From Candidatus Methanophagales archaeon (lineage in GTDB: Archaea; Halobacteriota; Syntropharchaeia; Alkanophagales; Methanospirareceae): DNA of 64,000 bases. Made by a program: the position numbers and the translations under genes. The stretch covers positions 1-64,000 of the forward strand of contig JANPRD010000005.1 in assembly GCA_024699715.1 (NCBI GenBank), read 5' to 3'. Below, piece by piece: positions 37,866 to 45,905 of this stretch. Below the pieces are notes generated by a model. That model ran no database searches, was not told the origin of the DNA, and worked only from the letters and a program-made list of their open reading frames with translations. The stretch's first letter is position 1, and each line of letters opens with the position of its first letter.

Positions 37866-38105
37866 TTAATAATTTATATCCGCACTTATCTGAACGGATT
37901 TTCTAAAGTTCGCAGTATAATTCTTTTTCTTGCCGTAAATCTCGACGAATTCAAATCCCTGCTTTTCAACCAACGAACGGACAACAGGCAAAGGTAAAAA
38001 GTCAGGGTCTCCCGGCTGTTCTGTGATGGATAATAAACCGGAGGGTTTTAAGACTTTATAGATAGCACTTAAACACTTTTCTTTATTTGAATCCTCTCTC
38101 CTCAT
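37866..38105 (-). pseudogene. C-terminal fragment of a SAM-dependent methyltransferase
   Basis: LSAIYKVLKPSGLLSITEQPGDPDFLPLPVVRSLVEKQGFEFVEIYGKKKNYTANFRK is the end of a class I methyltransferase (the LKPGG-type turn after strand 5 is visible as LKPSG). The SAM-binding N-terminal half is missing; instead the 5' side runs into the glucose-6-phosphate isomerase fragment. It is therefore a truncated remnant in a mosaic. Confidence 0.6.
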
Positions 38106-38538
38106 TCTTCACGAACTTCCCACTCGTGAGCTCAAAGTATGCAGCGCCTCCTTTCCTGCGGTAAGGCTCGTAGATTGAGGCGAAGTGCCTCGCAACAAAA
38201 TTCGCCATCTTCAGCGTTTCTCCCGCAGGATTAATCGTTACATGCCCGTAGTTCGGCGGAATCACAACTTTATCCCCTTCTCTTGCGGAAATCTTGACAT
38301 CTCTAACTATTCTATCCCTATAAACAGCATTAAATGGATGTCTTCCTGCGCCTTTATTAAAGTATTCCAAAAATCTGCTTTTTAACTCATCATCTGAAAG
38401 GGTATCTAATTTGTTAGGGTCTATCCATTCTTTCTAGCGTTTGTGGTCTTCCCTTCTCTGCTTTATCCATGCTTGTGCTTCTTCTGACGCTACGAATTTA
38501 TCAAGCAACAATTTTATTTGCTTATCACTTAATTTCAT
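38083..38538 (-). pseudogene. Chimeric fragment: unknown leader, in-frame TAG, cupin phosphoglucose isomerase piece
   Basis: An ATG at 38538 behind GGAGGTG opens MKLSDKQIKLLLDKFVASEE, runs 34 codons to an in-frame TAG (38434-38436) and continues in the same frame as KEWIDPNKLDTLSDDE...FNAVYRDRIVRD. It then passes into REGDKVVIPPNYGHVTINPAG and VARHFASIYEPYRRKGGAAYFEL, the middle and end of an archaeal cupin-type glucose-6-phosphate isomerase. The leader resembles the N-termini of some restriction ATPases (weak impression). Parts of unrelated genes are joined, so it is a recombination product. Confidence 0.55.
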
Positions 38539-38580
38539 ATCTTACCCACCTCCTTAAATTTAAGGCACCTCGGCTGATTT

Positions 38581-38666
38581 CGGACAACGGCTTGCGGACA
38601 TGCGAAGTTTCGGCTTTGCCGAATTTTTGCGGAGCGAAGCGTAGCCGTATGTCCGCTGTTATCGGA
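38581..38666 (-). repeat. attC-like imperfect palindrome A
   Basis: Outer AAC/GTT triplets (ACAACGG...CTGTTAT), then an 8-bp perfect arm GCGGACAT/ATGTCCGC with unequal spacers, then an inner hairpin TTCGGC-ttt-GCCGAA. The stop codon of the ApeA-like gene (TAA, 38659-38661) lies in the outer arm, as in integron cassettes, where attC abuts the ORF end. It resembles the repeats that follow cassette genes in Bacteroidetes-type arrays (from memory). No integrase is in the window. Confidence 0.5.
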
Positions 38667-40071
38667 AGTGCTTTCTGTTAAAAACATACCTGTACCTCCT
38701 GTTTTTTGCTAATAAATTTTTAATTTCTTTAAAATTAAAACCTAACTCTGAAAGTAAGCAAATCACTATAACAATTTTTAACTGTTGAGTTACATAATAG
38801 AGCTGTTCTCCATCAACAGCCTTTTCCCTCAAATTTTTGTCATAATGCGTTAAGTAATTTCTTGTATCTACAACTCTGTTAATAAAAATATCTTTATTTT
38901 CAATAAAATCATCTACAACTTCTTTATACTTTTCAAATAAATCTTTTAATCTTTTTCGTAAAGAATATTCGTTACCATACTTTAATTTACTCTTCAGCTG
39001 CTTTCCTTAAAAGAAGGTTCTATAGCTAACTCATTAATGAATTCTTTAAATTTTTCATATATTGGCTCATAATCATCATCTGATAGATATTTCCCTTCGA
39101 ATTTGCGTCTATGGTAAGCTTCTATGGCTTGGATTAAACTTAAAAATTGATGTTGTAAATACATCCGAGGATTATATAGTGTTCCAAAATATAAATCATA
39201 AACCGGACCTAATGTATCGGCCTTTTCAAACCAATTCTTCAGGAAGTATCTCAAACCTATCAGAAATATCTTTAAAGGTAAAAAGCATATCTTGTGGATA
39301 TAATGTCTTAGGTGTTTTAGAAACCTCTAGCGAATGGCGATATATTTCAACCTCAACTGGTAGATTATAGGGCATATCCTTTATTGATTCAGTTATTCCT
39401 TTGACAGTCAATGGACAAACTGGTTCTGTAACTCCAAGGCTCAAAAAATTTTGAATGTGACGCATGATATTCCAGTATTCCTCCAAAGATTTTTCTACCG
39501 AATGTTCTATTCTTATATACGTTCTCTGTTTGATACTCGCTTCCTTTTGCACAATAGAATGTGTCGGACGAGTAACTTGAATTTCTATGAATATTTTACA
39601 ATCTTCACCAATACTCGCCTGAATAGGTTCAGGTTCCTTGTATTTTATAACTATTTCTTTCTCATCAGGGTATTGTATGTTAAACCCTGAAATATTAACC
39701 CACTCATCCAAATACGAGTAACGAATAGACAGTTCTCTAAATTTAATATCTTCGCTTTTCTGGAAGTGAGCTCCTACGAAAATTTCATTAGCGTAGAACG
39801 AAGAAGTTAGCAATCCTGGGAAGCTTACATTTGATTTAGTTTTAGTTTCAAAACATTTAGTTTCAAAACATTTATGCAAAGTAATTTTCTTTCCATTGGA
39901 GGAAATGCCCAGTATAATCTCAGGCTTCAAAATATCCTTGGTATCCTTAAAAGAACCTATCAATTTCAAAATGGCTCCTTCATTAGGCGTAAACCTAAGT
40001 GTACCTGGAACCTGTTTTTCTGGTTTATCAGGAAGCCACCATATTCCTTCATATTCAAATTTGTCCATCAT
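38659..40071 (-). CDS. ApeA-like HEPN anti-phage protein, frameshifted
   Basis: The N-terminal ApeA-type domain has FEYEGIWWLPDKPEKQVPGTLRF and later beta strands. The HEPN part continues in ORF 39254-38994 (NWFEKADTLGPVYDLYFGTLYNPRMY, IQAIEAYHRR) and, after another frame change near 38996, as KSKLKYGNEYSLRKRLKDLF with the RNase motif DTRNYLTHYD (R-x4-H). ApeA proteins stop phage by abortive infection, presumably by cutting RNA. Two frame changes make it non-functional as sequenced. AT-rich and flanked by attC-like repeats, so acquired. Confidence 0.75.
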
Positions 40072-40090
40072 ATCTTATCCCATAGCATTT

Positions 40091-40180
40091 ACGATAACGG
40101 TTTCGGTATATGTGAAGTTCCAAGCGGAGCGAGGAATTTGGATGATGCGTTAGCGAAGTTGGATATGCACCTGTTATACG
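40091..40180 (-). repeat. attC-like imperfect palindrome B
   Basis: GATAACGG...CTGTTATACG with an inner imperfect arm (GGTATAT/ATGCACC) and a TTCC...GGAA inner stem. It shares AACGG, AAGTT, GCGGAGCGA and CTGTTAT with repeat A in the same order and orientation, so the two are members of one family. It lies 20 bp before the ApeA-like start. Confidence 0.5.
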
Positions 40181-40294
40181 CAGCCAGACGCATTTTATAA
40201 CACCTAAGATAGAGCGAGTGTTCATCTATATTACAAAATCCCATGTTAAAGTTCCATGTGCGCACTTTAGACCGCAGTAATAGTTAAGGCTCTC

Positions 40295-40664
40295 TCAAAC
40301 ATCTTCTTTCTTTTTGTTCATCGCTTCCAATGCTTTTGCAGCACTACCGAGAGCAAGCACCCAACCAGAAGATGAATTCGGGGTCTTTTAGCCATTCCCT
40401 CAACGGATTTTTCACGCCTTCACTCAAAATTTTAAGAGCCTTCTCAAAGCCCCGTTTGAAAATTCTTGATGCTGGCGTCTCGTAAAGCATTTCAACGATT
40501 GCGAGAATTTTTTCAACGATGTTCGCATTTATTATGCTGCGAATCCTCGCATAACACAGCGATGCCATGTAAAATGCACGCTCAATCCCGCTCAATCGCC
40601 TCCAATTCCCGTTCCTGAGACCCTTCCTCATCGCCTCTCGCAGAAATCCGTATGTTATCTGCAT
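40295..40664 (-). CDS. Hypothetical helical protein, frameshifted near its end
   Basis: Reads ITYGFLREAMRKGLRNGNWRRLSGIERAFYMASLCYAR...LREWLKDPEFIFWLG, then the track ORF stops at 40344. Another frame continues ALGSAAKALEAMNKKKEDV to TGA at 40295. No family recognised; mostly helical, basic, no membrane segment. Composition matches the rlmH side, so it likely belongs to the same operon, 30 bp after rlmH. Confidence 0.5.
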
Positions 40665-40718
40665 TGTTCTGCAAAATCCTCCACACACATATATAAATAT
40701 TCCGCCATGCTGCTTCGG

Positions 40719-41159
40719 TTATTTTTTGTATTTCACGCCTTTTATCGTGAGTGCTTGCCTGTAAATCTGCTCAAGAAGCATCACCCTGAAGAGCTCATGC
40801 GTGAATGTGAGCTTTGAGAATGAGATACGAGTGCCTTTTACATCAGAAGAAACGCCAAAAGGACCGCCTACAACAATAGAAATGTCCTCGTAAATCGCAT
40901 CTCTCACGATATTCAGCATGATTTCATCACTTACGAGCATTCCCTTCGGGTCTGTCACGAAAATTTTCCCTTTAAGCACATTTTTTATGCGAAATGCCTC
41001 TTCTTTTAGCCTTTTTTCCACAGATTCCGCCTTTGATGCGGGAATTTCATGAATTTCAGAGTGGAGAACGCCTCTCATACCGCTTAACCTCTTTAAAAAA
41101 TATCTCTCAACTTCCCGAAAAGGCTCCGAAGAGCTCCCTACAAAAATGATGTGCAGCAT
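40719..41159 (-). CDS. rlmH: RlmH-type rRNA pseudouridine N3-methyltransferase
   Basis: SPOUT methyltransferase of about 146 residues. The knot motif is SIVVGGPFGVSSDVKG and the C-terminal signature is LTFTHELFRVMLLEQIYRQALTIKGVKYKK, both diagnostic for RlmH (YbeA). In bacteria it methylates pseudouridine 1915 of 23S rRNA. It starts one base after the preceding gene's stop, so it is translationally coupled in the mobB operon. The family is mainly bacterial with some archaeal members. Confidence 0.85.
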   Translation of the reverse strand: MLHIIFVGSSSEPFREVERYFLKRLSGMRGVLHSEIHEIPASKAESVEKRLKEEAFRIKNVLKGKIFVTDPKGMLVSDEIMLNIVRDAIYEDISIVVGGPFGVSSDVKGTRISFSKLTFTHELFRVMLLEQIYRQALTIKGVKYKK

Positions 41160-41160
41160 T

Positions 41161-41973
41161 TTAACGCAGGAACTTACGCAGGAATTTCAGGCTCTCAACG
41201 CCGTCCTCAAAGCTTTGCATCTCCGTGACGACGATGCCTGCGAAGTTTTTCAACACTGCGAGGACATCGCTCCAATTCACGCCACCACGACCCAATGCGA
41301 GATGCTCATCGTTGCGACCGAAATTGTCGCTCACATGCACATGCACAACCCTCGCACCGCTTCTCTCGCCTTCGCCGCCAATTAATTTGAGGAATTCTTG
41401 GAGTGTGCCTGTTGCGAATGCATGACCAATATCGAGGCAGATGCCTATGTTTTCAGCATCCACCTCTTCAACGAGCCTCACAAGCTCTTCAGGTTTTCTG
41501 CAAAGCAACATTTCTTCAGGCGTCATGTTTTCAACCGCAACGCAAAGCCCGAAGTCAGATGCGAATTTGCAGATTTCTCGCAAAGCGGCTTTCTGCCTCT
41601 CCAAAACGGCATCTTCAGGCATCTGAACGCTCAACGGTGAGAGGCTTCCGGGATGAACAACACAAATTTCAGAGACGAAATCGTGGGCGAGTGCGATGCT
41701 CTGCTTCACCTGTCTCACGCTCTCTCGCCATATACCATCGTTCACAGATGCAATATTTATGTCGGAGAGCGGTGCGTGTAGCGAGATTTCAAGCGATGTC
41801 GTCTCGTGAATCTCCCTCAATTTCTCCTTGAACTCGCTTTCTTCGTCCTCACTGCCGAGACTTTGACTGCCTTCCGCAATCACTTCCAAGCCGTCAAACC
41901 CAGCCTCTTCTACTTTGAACAGCCACTCCAGCGGGTCGCTCACACAATCTATGCAGGAAAAACTTATTTTCAT
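41161..41973 (-). CDS. Xylose isomerase-like TIM-barrel protein
   Basis: Sugar phosphate isomerase/epimerase or AP-endonuclease-2 fold: EAGFDGLEVIAEG, SLHAPLSDINIASVND, VAVENMTPEEM, ENIGICLDIGHAFATG and VVHVHVSDNFGRNDEHLALGRGGVNW carry the usual metal ligands (His, Glu, Asp, His). 270 residues. Start overlaps the mobB stop as ATGA. Substrate unknown. Confidence 0.85.
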   Translation of the reverse strand: MKISFSCIDCVSDPLEWLFKVEEAGFDGLEVIAEGSQSLGSEDEESEFKEKLREIHETTSLEISLHAPLSDINIASVNDGIWRESVRQVKQSIALAHDFVSEICVVHPGSLSPLSVQMPEDAVLERQKAALREICKFASDFGLCVAVENMTPEEMLLCRKPEELVRLVEEVDAENIGICLDIGHAFATGTLQEFLKLIGGEGERSGARVVHVHVSDNFGRNDEHLALGRGGVNWSDVLAVLKNFAGIVVTEMQSFEDGVESLKFLRKFLR

Positions 41974-42452
41974 TTCACTCGCACCTTGAAATCTTCAAGC
42001 GAGAGAATGAAATTGACAATCTCGTCCAATTCTTCTTCGCTCACTTCTGAATGTTGCATTCGCAACGCCACTCGCTCTTTTGCCTCGCCTTTTATCCCTT
42101 TAAGCACAATTTTTGGCAGTTCACTGCTCTTAAATCCCTCAACAATCAGGAAATCAACACCTTCCCGCTCCATCTCCTTCAATAATTCATCCAACTCTTT
42201 TCGTTGCCTGCAAATTTTCATCGTAAAATCTTCAGAAACGCCGAGAACGACATCCGCACCCGCAGAAAACATCCTCTCCGTGTCTTTCAACCGCACCGCA
42301 GCGCCTCGCAGAGGAACAAAAGCAGGAAAATCTAAACGCTCCGCATGCTTCACGCAACCCACTTTCCCGTGCTTCTTCAAGCGTGGAATCAGTCGCTCAA
42401 TCAAAGCCGTCTTTCCCGCATCCTTCGCTCCAACTACCGCAATTACTTTCAT
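41970..42452 (-). CDS. mobB: Molybdopterin-guanine dinucleotide biosynthesis protein B
   Basis: P-loop GTPase KVIAVVGAKDAGKTALIERLIPRLK at the N-terminus, then VGCVKHA, ADVVLGVSED and LIVEGFKSSELPKIVL, as in MobB. It helps attach guanine nucleotide to the pterin cofactor used by W/Mo enzymes such as the Fwd complex 5 kb away. ATG 42452 with GGGTGA upstream is chosen; the track start adds a low-complexity tail. Confidence 0.9.
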   Translation of the reverse strand: MKVIAVVGAKDAGKTALIERLIPRLKKHGKVGCVKHAERLDFPAFVPLRGAAVRLKDTERMFSAGADVVLGVSEDFTMKICRQRKELDELLKEMEREGVDFLIVEGFKSSELPKIVLKGIKGEAKERVALRMQHSEVSEEELDEIVNFILSLEDFKVRVK

Positions 42453-42611
42453 TTCTTCACCCTTCTTTCTCCTTCCTTTGCCTTCTCCTTCTCTCCCCTT
42501 TTCCCCCACTCCCGCTTTCTCGCCTTCTCCCGTTTTCTTTCGCTCTCGCTTTGTTCTCTTGTTCTGCTCTTTTCCCTTTCTTCTTTTTTAAGAATGACGA
42601 AATTAAGGAAA

Positions 42612-42938
42612 ATGGCTTCGGAGGTTGCGGAAGCACTCAAGCAAATAAGAGCGGGTGAGGAAGAAGCCCGCAGGATTGTGAGCGAAGCCAGAGAGCGTGC
42701 AGCGAAAATTCTTGCAGAGGCGGAGGAAGAGGCGAAAAGGATGAGTGAGCGGGCTCGTGAGGAAGAGCGGAGGCTCGCAGAGGAGATTTTTCAGCGTTTC
42801 GTGAAGGAGGGTGAGGCGGAGAAGGAGAAAATCATCGCAGATGCGGAAAAGGAGGCGAGAGCGTTGAAGGAGCAGGCGAGGAAGAACGAGGAGAAGGCGA
42901 TTGAGGCGGTTCTTGAGGTGCTTCTCGGCTTTAGGTGA
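42612..42938 (+). CDS. ahaH: A-type ATP synthase subunit H
   Basis: A peripheral-stalk coiled coil of about 108 residues: MASEVAEALKQIRAGEEEARRIVSEARERAAKIL, then Ala/Glu/Lys/Arg heptads to the end. Pairs with subunit E to hold the A1 head. ATG 42612 has AAGGAA before it; ATG 42594 in the same frame is the alternative. First gene of a short plus-strand cluster H-E-F, followed by E after 13 bp. Confidence 0.85.
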   Translation: MASEVAEALKQIRAGEEEARRIVSEARERAAKILAEAEEEAKRMSERAREEERRLAEEIFQRFVKEGEAEKEKIIADAEKEARALKEQARKNEEKAIEAVLEVLLGFR

Positions 42939-42951
42939 GGAGGTGGTCTTC

Positions 42952-43656
42952 TTGGGCGTCGGCGAGATTTTGGAGCGAATAAAGGAGGAGGCTTCTGCGG
43001 AGCGTGAGCGAATTTTAAGAGAGGCGGAGGAGCAGGCGAAGGAAATATTGGAGGAGGCGAAGACTTCGTTGGAGAAGCGGAGGCTCGCCGTGAAGATGCG
43101 TGAAGAAAAGAGAGGCGAAGAGGAGAAGATGCGGATTATTCGCTCCGCAAGGCTGGAAGCACGCCGCATAAAATGGTCTGCGGAGCAAGAAATCACGAAT
43201 GAGGTATTTGAAAACGCAAAAAAGAGGATAAAAGAGGTGAAGGAGGAAGGCTTTAAGGGCAAATCTTACAGGGAAATCCTCGCAGGTCTCGTCAAAGAGG
43301 CTGCAATTAGCATCTCTTCACCGCTCACTGCGGGAGAAACTGCGACGGGAGAAACTGCGGAGAATGCGGTAAAAGAGAGAGAAAGCGAAGAGAGCGAAGA
43401 GTTAGAAGTGCTTGTCAGCGAGGAGGATGCGAATTTCGTCAGCCAATCGCTACTTGACAAAATTTCAGCGGAAATCTCAAAAGAGGAGGGGATAAAAATC
43501 CACTTATCGCTCTCTACAGAGCGGATAAAAGCATCAGGAGGCGTTATAGTGAGGAGGAAAGATGGGAAAGTGGAAGTAAACAACACTTTTGAGAAGCGAA
43601 TGGAGCGTTTTATGCCCATATTAAGGGAGAATGTTGCTCGTATTTTGTGGAAATGA
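42952..43656 (+). CDS. ahaE: A-type ATP synthase subunit E
   Basis: An N-terminal coiled coil (GEILERIKEEASAERERILREAEEQAKEIL) and a C-terminal globular part (GGVIVRRKDGKVEVNNTFEKRMERFMPILRENVARIL) match subunit E. AGGAGGTG lies 6 bp before TTG 42952, which gives a better start than the track's 42901. A Thr/Glu-rich insert of about 30 residues (TAGETATGETAENAVKERES) makes it longer than usual. Its stop overlaps the start of F as ATGA. Confidence 0.88.
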   Translation: MGVGEILERIKEEASAERERILREAEEQAKEILEEAKTSLEKRRLAVKMREEKRGEEEKMRIIRSARLEARRIKWSAEQEITNEVFENAKKRIKEVKEEGFKGKSYREILAGLVKEAAISISSPLTAGETATGETAENAVKERESEESEELEVLVSEEDANFVSQSLLDKISAEISKEEGIKIHLSLSTERIKASGGVIVRRKDGKVEVNNTFEKRMERFMPILRENVARILWK

Positions 43657-43988
43657 TAGCGATAATCGCAGATAAGGACACCGCAACAGGCTTCAGACTC
43701 GCAGGAATCTCCCGCATTTACGAATTCAGCGAGAAAGAAGGCGAGAACGCTGCAACGCATGAAAATCTCTCACGAACACTTGAAAAACTCGCAAATGAAT
43801 GCTCAATAATCATTATAACGGAGCGACTTGCGGAGAAAGTAAGGGGTAAAATAAGGGAAATTAACGCAAACAAGCGAGGAGTTGCGCCAATTATTGTTGA
43901 AATTCCCGACAAAAGAGGGGCAATAGAGAAGGAGATGGATGAAATAAGCAGGCTAATAAAGCGTGCTGTCGGCATCGCCATAAAGTAA
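43653..43988 (+). CDS. ahaF: A-type ATP synthase subunit F
   Basis: Central-stalk subunit: IAIIADKDTATGFRLAGISRIYEF is the family opening and CSIIIITERLAEKVRGKI is the second conserved strand-helix. 112 residues. ATG 43653 overlaps the TGA of subunit E, so the two are coupled. In related archaea genes C, A, B and D follow or interleave; here the cluster ends and btuC converges from the other strand after 13 bp. Confidence 0.9.
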   Translation: MIAIIADKDTATGFRLAGISRIYEFSEKEGENAATHENLSRTLEKLANECSIIIITERLAEKVRGKIREINANKRGVAPIIVEIPDKRGAIEKEMDEISRLIKRAVGIAIK

Positions 43989-44001
43989 GCCATAAAGTAA
44001 T

Positions 44002-45060
44002 TCACATCAAGAAGAAGCCTCTCTTCCGCCTACGCAGCAGGTAAATGAAAAAAGGGACGCCGAAGAAAGCGGTAATAATGCCGACGGGCATCTCACCTAC
44101 GGAGAGTGTCATGTCAAGGAATCGGACAAGCGTGTCAGCCCAAACAAGCAGGATGCCTCCTGAGAGTGCAGAAGCAGGTAGAAGGATGCGGTGGTCTGCT
44201 CCCACGAGAATTCTTGTGATATGCGGGATGACCAATCCAACGAATCCAATCAGACCGCTGAAAGAGACCGCTGCTGCGGTGACGAATGCGGAGAGGACGA
44301 GAAGCGTCGCTTTCGCTCGCTCAACATTCACGCCGAGTGTCTTTGCGGTCTCTTCGCCGAGCAGCATTGCGTTCAAATCACGAGCATAAAATAAGAAAAG
44401 CGGGAATATTCCGAGAACGAGCGGAAATACTATTTTTACCGCTTCCCAATCCGCAAGTGGAAGCCTTCCTCCGAAGAGCCAACTCATAATACGATGCACA
44501 TCTCTCCCCATCATATACATGAAAAAGCTCAAAACGGCATTTAAAAGGAAAGAAACTGCTATTCCAGTGAGCAGTAAAGTTTCCAAATGTATTCTACCGC
44601 CCACTCTTGAGAGCGAATAAACGAAAAATGTTGAGAGAATTGCACATACAAAAGCAAAAAATGGGGTAGAATATACGCCAAGGAAGTGAGGTATGAATGC
44701 GATTGAGAGTGCTGCTCCCACTGCTGCACCAGAAGCGGTGCCGATGATGTAAGGGTCAGCCATCGGATTCTTGAACAATCCCTGCATCGCCACTCCCGCA
44801 ACAGAGAGAGCGAAGCCCACAAGAAATCCCAAAAATATGCGAGGCATCCTAAATTCAAATATTATTTTCTCGTATTTTGATTGTATCGGCGCATCGCAAA
44901 TACCCATCTTACTGCAAAATATCTTCACTATTTGCATCGGTGGTATATAAACATTCCCTACCGCAGTCGCAAGTAAGATTGTTAAAAATGAAAATACGAC
45001 CAAATAAACGATAATCATCTTCCAATGTAAGAATTTCCTGATAATTATGTTGTTGTTCAT
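44002..45060 (-). CDS. btuC: Cobalamin/iron-type ABC transporter permease
   Basis: FecCD/BtuC permease with about ten membrane helices. RMPRIFLGFLVGFALSVAGVAMQGLFKNPMADPYIIGTASGAAVGAAL is the diagnostic segment, and SGLIGFVGLVIPHITRILVGADHR is the ATPase-coupling region. ATG 45060 gives about 352 residues; the track start at 45237 adds a tail. It follows btuF and a radical SAM gene on the same strand. No ATPase gene (btuD) is seen. Confidence 0.9.
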   Translation of the reverse strand: MNNNIIIRKFLHWKMIIVYLVVFSFLTILLATAVGNVYIPPMQIVKIFCSKMGICDAPIQSKYEKIIFEFRMPRIFLGFLVGFALSVAGVAMQGLFKNPMADPYIIGTASGAAVGAALSIAFIPHFLGVYSTPFFAFVCAILSTFFVYSLSRVGGRIHLETLLLTGIAVSFLLNAVLSFFMYMMGRDVHRIMSWLFGGRLPLADWEAVKIVFPLVLGIFPLFLFYARDLNAMLLGEETAKTLGVNVERAKATLLVLSAFVTAAAVSFSGLIGFVGLVIPHITRILVGADHRILLPASALSGGILLVWADTLVRFLDMTLSVGEMPVGIITAFFGVPFFIYLLRRRKRGFFLM

Positions 45061-45116
45061 TTTTAATCCTCTGCTTTGCGTTCTCTTTGCTCTTTCCTGT
45101 GGCACATTCAAGTGAC

Positions 45117-45905
45117 TTACACAAGCAGAGTTCTTCCCTGCTCTTTCTCGTTTCCGAAGAGGCATGAAACATTTCTCAGATGCTCTTTCGCAATTTTCAA
45201 CGCTTTCTCCATTTCTTCGCAGCGAGGAGAACGCCAAATCGCACCATGAACGGGAACATAAGCGTCTATTCTGTATGGAATTTCATCATCTATTTCGGAA
45301 ATGAAGCGTGCTATCCGCCTTATTTCATCGCAGTCAATATATGAAGGTATGAAAATGCTCTCCGCTCTCAAACTTAATCCATAATTTTTGCAGAAGTTAT
45401 ATGCAATAATGAAATTTTTCAGCACCCTCCTGTTCGGGAAACCTGTGAAATCCCTGTGAATTTCATCAGATATTGCCTTCAGAGATATGCAAACATCGTC
45501 AAAATGAAATAGATGCTCCTCAGTCAGCGAATAAGCATTCGTGAGCAATACATTTCGCATGCCTAATTCTTCCTTGCAGAACTCCGCAATTTCAGGCATT
45601 TCATCATGCACCGTAGGCTCTCCTCCCATGAAAATCGCAAGCGATGCATCTAAAATGCTCAATTTTCGCAGAACTTCGCCCATTAGCATCGTCCTGCTCG
45701 GAATTCTCTCATTCTTTCGTATGCATCCTTTGCATTTGAAGTTGCAATTCCTGAAGAATATGCATACTGACTTCAATTCTGGGTTGAATGTGATGCGATA
45801 TACGCCTGTCCTTTCGCAACAATGCTGAAAATGAAGCGGTAGGCGAAAATTTTCAACGACATGACTGCTTGCCTCTCTGCCCTCTCCGCTGTGGAGTTCA
45901 TTCAT
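45117..45905 (-). CDS. Radical SAM protein between btuC and btuF
   Basis: CxxxCxxC site in FFRNCNFKCKGCIRKNERIPS, followed by IFMGGEPTVHDEMPEIAEFC (the GGEP motif binding SAM) and a TIM-barrel body; similar to PflA-type activases of archaea. About 262 residues. ATG 45905 overlaps the btuF stop as ATGA, so it is tightly coupled to B12-type import genes. Substrate unknown; a role in corrinoid handling is only a guess from position. Confidence 0.8.
   Translation of the reverse strand: MNELHSGEGREASSHVVENFRLPLHFQHCCERTGVYRITFNPELKSVCIFFRNCNFKCKGCIRKNERIPSRTMLMGEVLRKLSILDASLAIFMGGEPTVHDEMPEIAEFCKEELGMRNVLLTNAYSLTEEHLFHFDDVCISLKAISDEIHRDFTGFPNRRVLKNFIIAYNFCKNYGLSLRAESIFIPSYIDCDEIRRIARFISEIDDEIPYRIDAYVPVHGAIWRSPRCEEMEKALKIAKEHLRNVSCLFGNEKEQGRTLLV

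Noticed and set aside
38434-38436. Pyrrolysine decoding of the in-frame TAG
   Set aside because: Other genes here (cofE, cooC) end normally with TAG and no pyl gene is seen; the region is a mosaic of fragments.
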